This document shows positions 37,407 to 49,207 of a stretch of 64,000 nucleotides of DNA, piece by piece. The stretch spans positions 1-64,000 of the forward strand of contig NW_024468582.1 in the NCBI RefSeq assembly GCF_001632365.1, in the 5' to 3' direction. Below the pieces are notes generated by a model. The model was not told where the DNA came from, searched no databases, and saw only the letters and a program-made list of their open reading frames with translations. Source of the stretch: Laetiporus sulphureus 93-53 (taxonomy: Eukaryota; Basidiomycota; Agaricomycetes; Polyporales; Laetiporaceae). The position numbers were made by a program, and so were the translations under genes. The first letter of the stretch is position 1. Every line of letters starts with the position of its first letter.

Positions 37407-38000
37407 GGCCCCGCGCAACTCTCACATATGAGTGTCGCAAAAATCTTCCAAAATCAGCCTAAAATATGCAAAGTTTTTGGCCTGAAGTATGCAAAGTGCG
37501 ACAAGGCCCGTGACTATGTCACNNNNNNNNNNNNNNNNNNNNNNNNNNNNNNNNNNNNNNNNNNNNNNNNNNNNNNNNNNNNNNNNNNNNNNNNNNNNNN
37601 NNNNNNNNNNNNNNNNNNNNNNNNNNNNNNNNNNNNNNNNNNNNNNNNNNNNNNNNNNNNNNNNNNNNNNNNNNNNNNNNNNNNNNNNNNNNNNNNNNNN
37701 NNNNNNNNNNNNNNNNNNNNNNNNNNNNNNNNNNNNNNNNNNNNNNNNNNNNNNNNNNNNNNNNNNNNNNNNNNNNNGGCCTTGTCGCATGGATATCAAG
37801 CTTTAGCCACCCGGACATGCCTTAATTGGGGGCCTCCTGACACCCATCAGGTCCCAAAATATGCTAAGTTGCGATAAGGTTAGGGATCTTGGAACGGCCT
37901 CAGAGGCCCTAAATATGCAATCAGCGACAAGGAAATCACGATTTTGGGCCCCTCAAATATGCTATTTTGCGACACTCATATGTGAGAGTTGCCCGGGGCC
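37407..38000. mobile_element. TIR DNA element with unsequenced centre
   Basis: The ends are near-perfect inverted repeats of about 36 bp: left from GGCCCCGCGCAACTCTCACA at 37407, right the reverse complement ending GAGAGTTGCCCGGGGCC at 38000. The internal flanks hold repeated motifs of the kind AAATATGCAA...GCGACAAGG in both orientations (about 37461-37505 and 37778-37975), as expected of subterminal binding sites. The middle (37523-37777) is a run of N, so any coding content or exact length is unknown. No clear target duplication was seen next to the ends. Confidence 0.75.
37523..37777. other. Assembly gap (Ns), about 255 bases
   Basis: A run of N inside the TIR element. The inverted-repeat content on both sides probably defeated the assembly, so the true length may differ. 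Confidence 0.95.
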
Positions 38001-39723
38001 TTGGTAGGAGACGCGTTAAGGAGACGATCGCTGGGGCCTCATTCGCTCATTCGCCCTTCACCCGCTCACCTTTTATCGCACCTCGCCGCTTTCTATGATG
38101 GTGTCGCGAATCACTGCATTGTTAAACGTGCTTCTGCATTGTTGCGCATTTCTGTGCGGTTTGCTTGGGAAAGGCGAGTGTTCACTTTGTCTCTCCTATT
38201 ACATTTTGTTGACTACTTTGGTTCAGGGACTTCTGTCGCTTTGCTGTTTGATGCATTGTACACCTCCCTCCTCGGTGCGGTCACTGAGGCTAATAATATT
38301 GTTTCTTTGCGTGTTTGCACTGCTCGTCTGCGAAAGTTTCTGCCGTCGGAGGTGGTTCCCATCGGTCATTCTCTACTTCAGCCTGACCGCTCCGTCATTA
38401 TGAAGTATGCTATCCGGGGATACGCCTCAGCACCTTTTATGGTCACTTGGGATCCGCTCTTGTGATGCCACCCGAAACTCTGCTGCTGCAGAGTACGCAC
38501 TGTCGTCGATTAGTCTGTTTCAATTCGCCACCCCCGACCGTAGGACGCGTTTTCGGAGTTACGTAAGCCCTTTCATCTCCGAAACGCGTCGATCAGATCT
38601 TGCATGAACGCGTTGCGTCGCGTCGCCCTCCGCCTCCACCAGCGGTTTTGCTGTCCTCTGGTCCTCCATATATGCATTCAATGTTCATATTTTAATACGA
38701 TAATTCTTCTACATCTGGAATTGTATGATTCTCTCTTTAGTTTGGACCCATATGCTGGATTCAGCACCTTCACAGACTGTTAGATAGCACCAGTCACCAA
38801 TATAAGGAGAGGAAGCCTGCTTGTTTCTTACCAAAAAAAATGAAAGTTGGTTTTCTGAACCAGCATGCATATAATTACAGTGTACTTACACTACTCATTT
38901 GTGTCCTGGAAGCATTGCGAGGCAAGCCTCTGCTATACTATGAGCTCGCGCCACCATCCGGAGAAATCCGTGCGGGATGACACCGCCTTGGCGGCGGCAG
39001 TGGTCGGCATGTCTCGGCAATTTCCTAATTGAGGCGACACGCGTTTGAATGTCCGTGCTACGGTCTGACAGGCGCGAATTGAAGCAGACCTATATATCTG
39101 CTGACCTCCCTCTGTCAGAGAAGCAGATATTTTGTAGTCTGCCTATCGGAGACAAGTCGTCGATCACGCCTGCCTCCGTCTCATTTTCGATGATCGTCAT
39201 GCTCTCCCCTTCGATGGTGGCAACCTGCTCGGATTGTGGCGGTTGTCGGACGTGCCATACATTTCGGACTGTATCACGGTCGTTACAGGCACTCCCGCAC
39301 CTCTAGATAATACATCGTAGTCGAATTTCATGGCCTCCTGTAATTTTCCTACCTTCCTTTCCCATCTCGAAATTACTCCTGTCTCTAATTGTGACTTACC
39401 TACATCTCGCGTATATATTCTGCGACGTGTGCTCTCCTACCTGTTATTTGGAACCGGCGCCGACGCGCCAACTCCACCCAAGTACGAGCAAGCCTTTCCT
39501 GAAGACGTGTTTCTTGGCGGCCACAGGATCATGTGATCGTGAACAACCTGTTGCAACCCAATGGGTTAATGAGAAAAGTGAAATAGATCTATGAACCGTG
39601 CCGGATACCGACTCGCTTTTGGTCTGCGCATAAAGTTGCCTTTCTCGCACTTTCATTTGCATCTGCCCACGCGCCAATTCAGCTTGGACACCAAGTCATC
39701 AATCGCAAGTCATATCGCGAACA
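38001..39723. other. Intergenic, no supported gene
   Basis: An open frame of 158 codons (37989-38465) starts inside the TIR and shows no motif, so I do not call it. T-rich non-coding sequence follows; the last few hundred bases should hold the promoter of the peptidase gene. Confidence 0.5.
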
Positions 39724-41536
<1,813 letters not shown>

Positions 41537-42257
41537 GCCCCAGTGATAGGATCTCGGGAATCTACCCAGGCTACTGGTGCAATGGGCCATGCTGTGCATT
41601 CCGGATCTGGGTGTAGCTCAGACACACGACTCTGTTATCAGATGCTGACCGCGGACCTTGCAGCAGCCGTGAGTGTTTTGAGCTGATCGTCTGCGTGCTA
41701 AGCGGGTGTGGCCTGCGCGTGGTAAGAGCTACCCATGCGGCTGATATGTCAAGCGTTACCATCGAGCGGACCTTGCTCCCAGCATGACCAAGTTCTTGAC
41801 TTCCTGCCAGAACATTATGTCCGAAATGAATGAACGTGAAACTTACACGCCATGTCTCTAGGCTTCGCCTTATCAGCGTCACGCTATTGTTCTGCTGCAA
41901 ATATCGCTCCCAGAGCGCTCCGCCTGCAGCTCATGTGTTTGCTGAGGCGTTGGGTAGTTTTGTATGCGCATACCGCACTATACCGCAGCAATTGCTTTGA
42001 CCAACAGATCAGGTCACGTGACACGATATGGAAGCCAGATTTGGTGGTTGTCGAAGTTGGCGTCCATCTTGTCTGTCTCGTTTTTGCCTTCCACGCTCAT
42101 CTGCTCACGAATTCGCTGCATCATCCACGCGCTTTGTGCAAGGCTTTTGATAGCGCATGCCGGTCTTTGGGCACGCAATTCGAAAGAAGTAAAACGCACC
42201 CTCACTAGCCCTCACTCTCTTGTTGCCGCGCGTTGATTGACCCACAACTGCGAGTTC
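41537..42257. other. Intergenic, no gene seen
   Basis: Between peptidase and SUN gene. Frames on both strands are motif-free. The promoter of the SUN gene should lie at the right end. Confidence 0.5.
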
Positions 42258-45200
42258 ATGTCATTCGCGAGCACCCCGTTAGGTCAAGGCAAACGTGTTG
42301 ATCGTCATACGTTCTTCAACAAGCCTCATCGACGGGATAACCATCTATTCCAGCGTGCCGCGCCACTATCATACTCATACGCGTGCGTGGCTATATAACG
42401 CGCGAGCATCCACCGTGTTGATACCAATCTAGCGCGCCCCCTCTCAGCAGACCTCCTCCTCAACAGCCCGTTCCGCAACATCCAGAGCGCTCGAACGGCG
42501 TGGACGAGACGGCGCTTGTCCGCTTCGCGCGGCTCAAGGAGCGCGAGCAGGTCGAGCAGTCAGGCGTAGGCGTGAACGCAGGCCCGCATTCCCACATCTC
42601 TCCTCATCCGGAGAAGTGGAGTGTGTACGACACTTCCGTGAACATCGCCGGCGCATTCAACCAGGCCGTTTCATCCACTGACGGCAACCCTCCTCCTCCT
42701 ATGAACCCCAACGAGACATGGGCTTCCGGCTCTCGTAGGCAGACTCTGCCCCTCAGCACGTCGGTTGAGTACGAGAAAGAGACGCAATCCACGATCAATC
42801 GCCGTCTAGCACCACCGTCACTGAGTCGCAACGGGGTGCAGAGCGCGAGCCACATGCGTCAAGGGGTTTCAGAGGGGGAGGGAGGCACATCAGCACAGCA
42901 GAACGAGAGGGGAAGGAGCACATTCGGCCAAATCGTGGAAATGACGCAGCAACCGGTTGCGTATCTGATGCGACCACGGGACCCGAAGTTTACGGCGCGA
43001 AGCAACGGAAATGGCAACGGCTATGCGAACGAAAGTACAAGCTACGACTATTCCGCGGAGGAGCGCGAGTACCAAGCGGCCGGCGCTACTTCCCAGAGTC
43101 AGGCGCCCAGACAGTCGAACGGCGCCCATCGGCGTAACCGCATATCGACAGACAACAAGGCGTACACGCCGTCGATGTCCGAACAAGAAGGGTCAGATGA
43201 GGACGACCACGACAATGAGGGCAAGCGTCCAAAGAAGAAGAAGAAGAAGGGTGGCGTCACGGGAGGGCCACCGTTGACTTCGCTGCCTACCGTTGGCCAC
43301 GACAAGAAGAGAAGGAGGAGATCGGGCGGTAACTCGACTGGTCTGGAAGAGGAAAGGGAGGGGGAGTCAAGCGGTGACGAGCAGGATCGTGGTAGTCAGA
43401 AGGTGCGTATCTACATCCCTCTGCAATTTAATGCTTTCATAGAATAGTGCCCACCAGCACTCACAACGTGGGACGCCTCCACAACAACGTATTCCATCGG
43501 CGTCGCGCGGCTCCGTGCCCCCAGAGACGTCAGGTTTTTCCGTCGGCCGGGGATCTGTGCCACCTCAGGGCGACTCGACGATGTTCGTAGAGCGGGAGCT
43601 GCTTGACGAGATCGACGAGAGCGTCGTGCTCGACAGCACCGATGATGTGCCGCACCGGGCGACGTTCTCGATTGGCGCGACGCTGGGCACAGCAACGAAT
43701 CTGATCATCAGGCTGGCTTGGACGATCATCCAACTGATGTTCGGCGTCTTGGGACTAATGGCGCGACCGTTCGGCAAGGCGTTCGGGGCGGTAATGGACG
43801 TGTTCTGGCATGCACCTCGGCGGTGGATCGCCGGCATGACCATAGGAAGGCTGATCAAGTACGGCTTCATGGGATACCTGCTCTACACGGCGTATGTGAT
43901 CTTGTACCGGTTCGCGGATGGGAACATCACCGTCTCCTGGGATCCCTATCCTCAGCCTGTTCACTATACGCCTGCGCTCCCGGCACCTGACGAAGTTGGG
44001 GTCCGCCTGCAGCAGCTGGAAAGCGCTCTGGCGGTGCTATCTGCGAATACGGAGCGTTCCCGCTCTGCGATAGATAACAGCCGCTCTGAGTTGCTTGGGC
44101 GCGTGAATGTGCTCGAGAATCAGGTCTCGAAGGAGCGTCAGCGCAAGTGGGAGGAGGAGAGGAAAACCAGGAAGACAACGAGTGAGGCATTGCAGGCCGT
44201 CAAGCAGGAACTAGACGTGCTGCGGGAACAACTTCGGCTTCAAGAGGAGATGCGAGGTAATGCTGAGCCTGTGTTCATGCCTGACGAGGAGGCGCGGGCT
44301 AGAGTGCGCGCTCTGGAAGAACGATTCGGGAGTGTCGAGAGCGGAGTCGAGCAGGCTTTGCAGCTCGGAAAGAGCGCGGTAAAGGCGGGTCGCTCTGCGA
44401 GTACAACAGGAGCATGGTGGAACAAGCTCACATCAGGCAAGAGCGGCTCCCAGCTGGTGATCAAGTCCAGCGATGGCCAAGATGTCAGCTCACTGATCAA
44501 TCATCTCGTCGAGTCCTCAGTCTCCCGCCTGACGAAGGACACCCTTGCCCGGACGGACTATGCACTCTACTCTGGTGGCGCGCAGGTCATTCCGTCGCTT
44601 ACAAGTGAGACATACCAGATCGAGAATGGATGGGGGAGCAAGATTATGGGCTACTTTGGCGGCGGCGTCGGAGGGTGGATTGGGCGCCCGCCTGTGACTG
44701 CGCTACACCACGACATCAATCACGGCCATTGCTGGCCTTTCCCTGGCACTCATGGTCAGCTTGGTGTGAAGCTCGCGGCACCGATATACATCTCTGCCGT
44801 TACCATCGACCATGTCGCGAAGGAGGTCGCCACGGATATGCGCTCGACGCCGAGGCAGATGGAGCTCTGGGGCCTCATCGAGGGTGAAGATAACATCGAG
44901 AAAGTGAAGGAATGGCGCGCCCTGCGTGACGCGAAGCGGGAGGTAGCGCGCACTGAGGCGGAACTACAGGGGCGGCCATTCGCCGACCAGACGGAACCTG
45001 CGTACCCGTCGACGCTACCCAAGTCGCCCGAGTACTTCCGTATCGCAAGCTTCACGTACAACGTGCATTCGCCGAACAACATCCAGACGTTTGAGATTCC
45101 GGATGAGATCCAGGATCTGGGTATCGATTTCGGTGTGGTCGTCTTGCTGATCGATAACAACTGGGGCAGGGATGACTTCACTTGCCTCTATCGTCTGCGA

Positions 45201-45263
45201 GTCCACGGAGAGCGGAAGGATGAGGTGCCGCCGCCGTATCCAGAGGACTGTGCGGGGCCATAA
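42258..45263 (+). CDS. SUN-domain protein of the nuclear envelope (Sad1/UNC-84 type)
   Basis: Inner-nuclear-membrane half of a LINC bridge, tying the nucleus or spindle pole body to the cytoskeleton. Exons 42258-42382, 42433-43402, 43443-45263. Layout: long hydrophilic N-terminus with basic runs (KRPKKKKKKGG, KKRRRRSGG) for the nucleoplasm; hydrophobic segments LIIRLAWTIIQLMFGVLGLM and YGFMGYLLYTAYVILY; a coiled coil (about RLQQLESALAVLSAN to LREQLRLQEEM); then the SUN domain with DYALYSGGAQVIPSLTSETY, HCWPFPGTHGQLGVKLAAPIY, and the end LLIDNNWGRDDFTCLYRLRVHG. The SUN domain has a charged insert (about GEDNIEKVKEWRALRDAKRE). The start at 42258 (MSFASTPLGQGKRVD) joins in frame to exon 2. The first intron contains TATATAA, so a shorter transcript is conceivable. 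Confidence 0.92.
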
Positions 45264-46024
45264 GTTAACCTGCAGTATGCTTGTTTCCTCTGCTTCTTCC
45301 TACAAAATTGTCGTCCCTTTTTCGTAACATTTCTTCCTTGCTTGTCTAAGGTACTTCCACTTAGTTGTGTATCACAAGTAGCAGCTTTTGTTTTCTGGCT
45401 GCCGCATTGCTTTTCGCATATCCCATTAGCTTTACTTTACCGCTTCTCAGTTTCTCATGATTTTCGGTTGAAGATCCATGCAATGCTGACTCAATAATGC
45501 GTCAGTCCGTGTTCGTAGTAGTGCATCATCTCTCATGTACGACGTCGGTCACATCGTGTACCTGTACGTTGTGCGCTCAATTGTACAGGAGTGTTCGTTC
45601 CGCATCCAACGCTGTTCAATACATTTGTTGAAACCGCTGAGCCCGATGAATCTTCCTTGAAGCTGTGCTCTGTCTAACGAACCAATTTCATAGCTGTAGC
45701 CGACGCAAGTACTATGTAGCGACGTCCTGATCGCATTGATCATCATGATCTTATTTCGTACTGCGAACTGCGAACTGCGAACATGGAGAGGCAGAGCTAG
45801 GGTAGCGCACATGCGGTATGCGCAGCAGCGACGAGGGCGATGCTTGACTCCGCACCCATTCAAACTTATGTTCACAGCTCCAGTCCATCCGGAGGCGGTA
45901 CGTCACGACTGTGTAGCACTACGCTAAGCAAGGAACCCGAGTTTTGGATATCAAGGGCTCCGTAGATCCCGAGCAATCACCATCCACACCTTGCCCCATC
46001 TCCGCCATCACCTCTGTCCCTGCA
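45264..46024. other. Intergenic
   Basis: 3' UTR of the SUN gene, then promoter of the C2 gene. The frame is open upstream of 46025 back to 45944, but no ATG is present there, so the start is put at 46025. Confidence 0.5.
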
Positions 46025-48430
46025 ATGAGCAAGGAGATTGGCACGCTTGTCGTGGTCGTGCTCAAAGCCAAGAATCTCCCTGACAAACACTCACTCTACA
46101 AGCAAGACGTCTATGCACAAGCCTCCATCCATGGAAAGATCAAGAAGACAGGAATCGATGTTCGCGGTGGGCAGCATCCGGTCTGGGACGAAGAGCTGCG
46201 CTTCCCAATATACAAGAGCAGCTCAGCAGAGGACAGAACACTCGAGGTAACCTGCTGGAGGAAAGAGCTCCGCGAGGACGAGCTCATTGGGAAGGGGCTG
46301 GTCGATATCTCAGACACACTGCGTACGGGCGAGTTTGATGGTGAGCCGTGCAGTTCATTTCACATTATACAGTTCAGCCTGAATGCAGACACAGACTGGG
46401 TGAAGCTCGAGGTGGAGGGCGCGTACCGGGGGGAGATGTATCTTGAGATGACCTACTTCGCAGCCAGCCCAGCCCCCCTCCAGCGCCGCCCCTCGAAAAT
46501 GTCCAATTCAGAGCGACTCTCTCGCCTCTCCCAGCCCTACGTCTATTCAAGTCTGAATCCTGCTGTGCCGACCAGGACGCCGCCGAAGGGTCATTCACCC
46601 AGTCGACAACCCCCTGCACAACCTCGTGTACAATCCCCTGTACAGCCAACGCCATACTCTCACCACGGGTTGAGTGCAGAGTCAATGCAACCACCCACAA
46701 CCACGACCCGTCTTTCACCTCATTCCTCGACGCATACTTCGCCGCGTGTATCGCCCCGATCGCGCTATGATGCGCTTCCTCCTATACCCCAGGAGATCCG
46801 ATCACCTGCGGACATTCCGGAAGTGCTGCGTCCTGGGAATCCGAGGTCTGACATCCATTACAACGACCAGGGACATGTGATGGATGCCCATATCCACTCT
46901 CGGCTGTCCACCTCACCTTCGCCGCATGGCAGATGTTCCCCACATCCCGAGAGACCGATATTGCAAAGCTCTGTACCGTCTGCTCCTCAAGTTTCACCGC
47001 ATGCCTCCCCTCCCCCGTCCTACGGTGCTCCAGTATTGTCTCATTCAGCACCTCACAGTGAGTCTCTTCCTTCCGTCGGATTTCAAGCATCCAGCCCTGG
47101 AAGAGCACACCATGTTGTGAGTCTTGTTCCCGTGGATTATGCGAAACATCTCACTCATCTCATTCAGCCTCAAACGCAGCCCATAGCTTTTCCCGTCACA
47201 GAAGTAGTGCATTCGTCGACGCCGCCAACATATACAGCGCCTGCTGCAGCCAAGTCGGCAATGGATGCTCATCGAGTTCCGAGCTTGCACGCTTCTTCTT
47301 TCTACGACCCAGTAGCCTGCCCTCCTACACACAGCCAGGATCCTGCTGAAAACTCTTCATATGCGCACCACGCGGCTTCTTCGCCACCGCTTCAGTCTAC
47401 AGGTTACCCACCTATTCGTTCGACACACTCGTCTCATGGCTCTTATTCTGCTCCTTCGTGTGTGCAGCCGGGCTCGGAACCTCACCGCACATCGATGCCT
47501 CCTGGTTCGTATCCCGAATATAATCCGGTGGCTAGCCATCCTGGCTATCACCAAGCACAAGCAGCACACCGAGCCCAATCCCCACCGTATGCGACAAGCC
47601 CGCCGCATGTGGCACCACCGCAAGCCCACATCGCGCGTCTGTCCGTATCCCCTAAGCCCCACGGACGGTCGCCCTCCCCAGGGGCATACACAGAAGTGCG
47701 CATGTTTGAGCACAACCTCATTCCGCCCGAGAGCCCGCTGAATACGCATTACCCCGGCTCGCCGCCACGCTCCCCTTCGCCGCCGCTCCCGCCGCTTCCC
47801 CCTGAGGCGAGACAGTCCGCCGGGATTGCATATGCTTCGCCTCCCTTCCGATCAAGTCACCTACAGTCCCAGCATCAAAGCCAGTCGTACTCGTATAACT
47901 ACTCCACTGGATCTGCGCCGGGTTCAGAAGGCGATTTCAGCATGCCCGTGCCGGAGGCGTTGCCCTTCACGGATGCTGCGCTCGAGCGCTACTTCCACCC
48001 ACTCCCGCTGCCTGACGAGCCCGAAGGCGCGCACACGCCGACGCCCGCTCACCCGCAGCCGTACGTTGCGCCGACGGACCCGCGACGTCGGTCTCACTCG
48101 CCGCACTCGCGCCTCCGGGACAATTCATTGGAAGCGAAGCGGGAGAGGGAGGCGCGCGACGGGCTGCTGGCGCTGGAGCTGGAGAGAGAGGAGGATCGGA
48201 AGCGGAAGGAGGCTGAGGAGAGGGAGAGAAAGGACGAGGAGCTTGCGAAGAAGCTGGACCTGGAGTTGAATATGGCGAAGGATGTCCATGAGGAGGACGT
48301 GCGAGACGTGGAGGCGGAAGTCTTTGGGGACAAGAGGGAGGAGGATGGGGAGGATGTACTGGGCCCGAGGTATGATGCGCTGGGAGCGAATGTGGCCCCG
48401 CCGAAGGCGCATATGCCTGGTGGTTGGTGA
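46025..48430 (+). CDS. C2-domain protein with Pro-rich tail (Inn1/Fic1-like)
   Basis: Probably a cytokinesis adaptor: in yeasts the C2 protein Inn1/Fic1 links the division ring to the membrane through its C2 domain and to SH3 proteins through Pro-rich motifs. ATG at 46025 (MSKEIGTLVVVVLKAKNLPDK). The C2 domain covers about the first 140 residues (KQDVYAQASIHGK, GGQHPVWDEELRFP, DELIGKGLVDISDTL, WVKLEVEGAYRGEMYLEMTYF). An intron of 48 nt at about 46341-46388 gives the family junction EFD|DTDWVKL; its length is a multiple of three and it has no stop, so a retained form would add 16 residues. A Ser/Pro/His-rich region with many PxxP sites follows, then a charged coiled coil (about LELEREEDRKRKEAEER) near the end. 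About 785 residues spliced. The Inn1/Fic1 link rests on architecture. Confidence 0.8.
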   Translation: MSKEIGTLVVVVLKAKNLPDKHSLYKQDVYAQASIHGKIKKTGIDVRGGQHPVWDEELRFPIYKSSSAEDRTLEVTCWRKELREDELIGKGLVDISDTLRTGEFDGEPCSSFHIIQFSLNADTDWVKLEVEGAYRGEMYLEMTYFAASPAPLQRRPSKMSNSERLSRLSQPYVYSSLNPAVPTRTPPKGHSPSRQPPAQPRVQSPVQPTPYSHHGLSAESMQPPTTTTRLSPHSSTHTSPRVSPRSRYDALPPIPQEIRSPADIPEVLRPGNPRSDIHYNDQGHVMDAHIHSRLSTSPSPHGRCSPHPERPILQSSVPSAPQVSPHASPPPSYGAPVLSHSAPHSESLPSVGFQASSPGRAHHVVSLVPVDYAKHLTHLIQPQTQPIAFPVTEVVHSSTPPTYTAPAAAKSAMDAHRVPSLHASSFYDPVACPPTHSQDPAENSSYAHHAASSPPLQSTGYPPIRSTHSSHGSYSAPSCVQPGSEPHRTSMPPGSYPEYNPVASHPGYHQAQAAHRAQSPPYATSPPHVAPPQAHIARLSVSPKPHGRSPSPGAYTEVRMFEHNLIPPESPLNTHYPGSPPRSPSPPLPPLPPEARQSAGIAYASPPFRSSHLQSQHQSQSYSYNYSTGSAPGSEGDFSMPVPEALPFTDAALERYFHPLPLPDEPEGAHTPTPAHPQPYVAPTDPRRRSHSPHSRLRDNSLEAKREREARDGLLALELEREEDRKRKEAEERERKDEELAKKLDLELNMAKDVHEEDVRDVEAEVFGDKREEDGEDVLGPRYDALGANVAPPKAHMPGGW

Positions 48431-49207
48431 TGTTCGTCGATGCATGCGTAAATGAGTACCAGAAACTACTTTTTCTGCGCTTGGATTCTAATATTGTTAT
48501 TCATGAGAAGCCAGTGTTTAGTGTTTCCAATTAACGACCTGTCCATATAATGCATGTTTAACTGCGCTCACAACGCTCACTTGCCAAAGCGCATTATCAT
48601 GCAAGCCACCTCCGAGTCGGTAGCTTTGTTCATTTGGTCCGACTCTAAATGGATTCTACGATACAATTGGGTTTTGTCGCTATACTTGTCAGGGCCCTAC
48701 TATAATGAGTCCAAGGCGCAAGCCACTATAGATACGAAAGTTACCGTGTAGTAGCAGTGGAATAGAAAGGTTGAATGTGCTCCAGCGTCGTTTTTTGAAA
48801 GGATTATACACAACCCTTGTACGCGAAACCATTAGCACGTATATATCCCGTAGCGGCGTTGTGTGCATGCTCAGATGCACGCCTTTAAACCATAAAGACT
48901 GAAGTGGAGCGGTGCACGAAACCCACTGATTTTAAGACTTGACTTTGCACAACAACAATAGCGAAGGGAACTTCAAGCATCACCAGTCAATTACGCGGAA
49001 CCTGCAAACGCCATGCAGCCTTGAAATGATGGCACAGTCTCCGTTGAACCTGGGGTAACTTTGACACATAGACTGTTAAGCAAGAGAGCGATGGGTACAA
49101 GACAAATCAAGAGTTCCTACTCTGCATGAATAGATGTAGCTCCTAAAATGTGTGTCATACAAGAAGCATTGTTCAGCATATATCACCGTAAAGATCGCAT
49201 GTGTTCC
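48431..49207. other. Intergenic between convergent genes
   Basis: 3' ends of the C2 gene (+) and the coiled-coil gene (-). No gene seen. Confidence 0.5.

Noticed and set aside
37428..37877. Open frames running through the N gap
   Set aside because: They are open only because N codons are not stops.
37989..38465. 158-codon frame right of the TIR element
   Set aside because: Starts inside the transposon end, has no motif, no intron structure and no family resemblance.
45944..46024. Longer N-terminus for the C2 protein
   Set aside because: The frame starts at a TTG, not an ATG; the ATG at 46025 begins right before the C2 domain.
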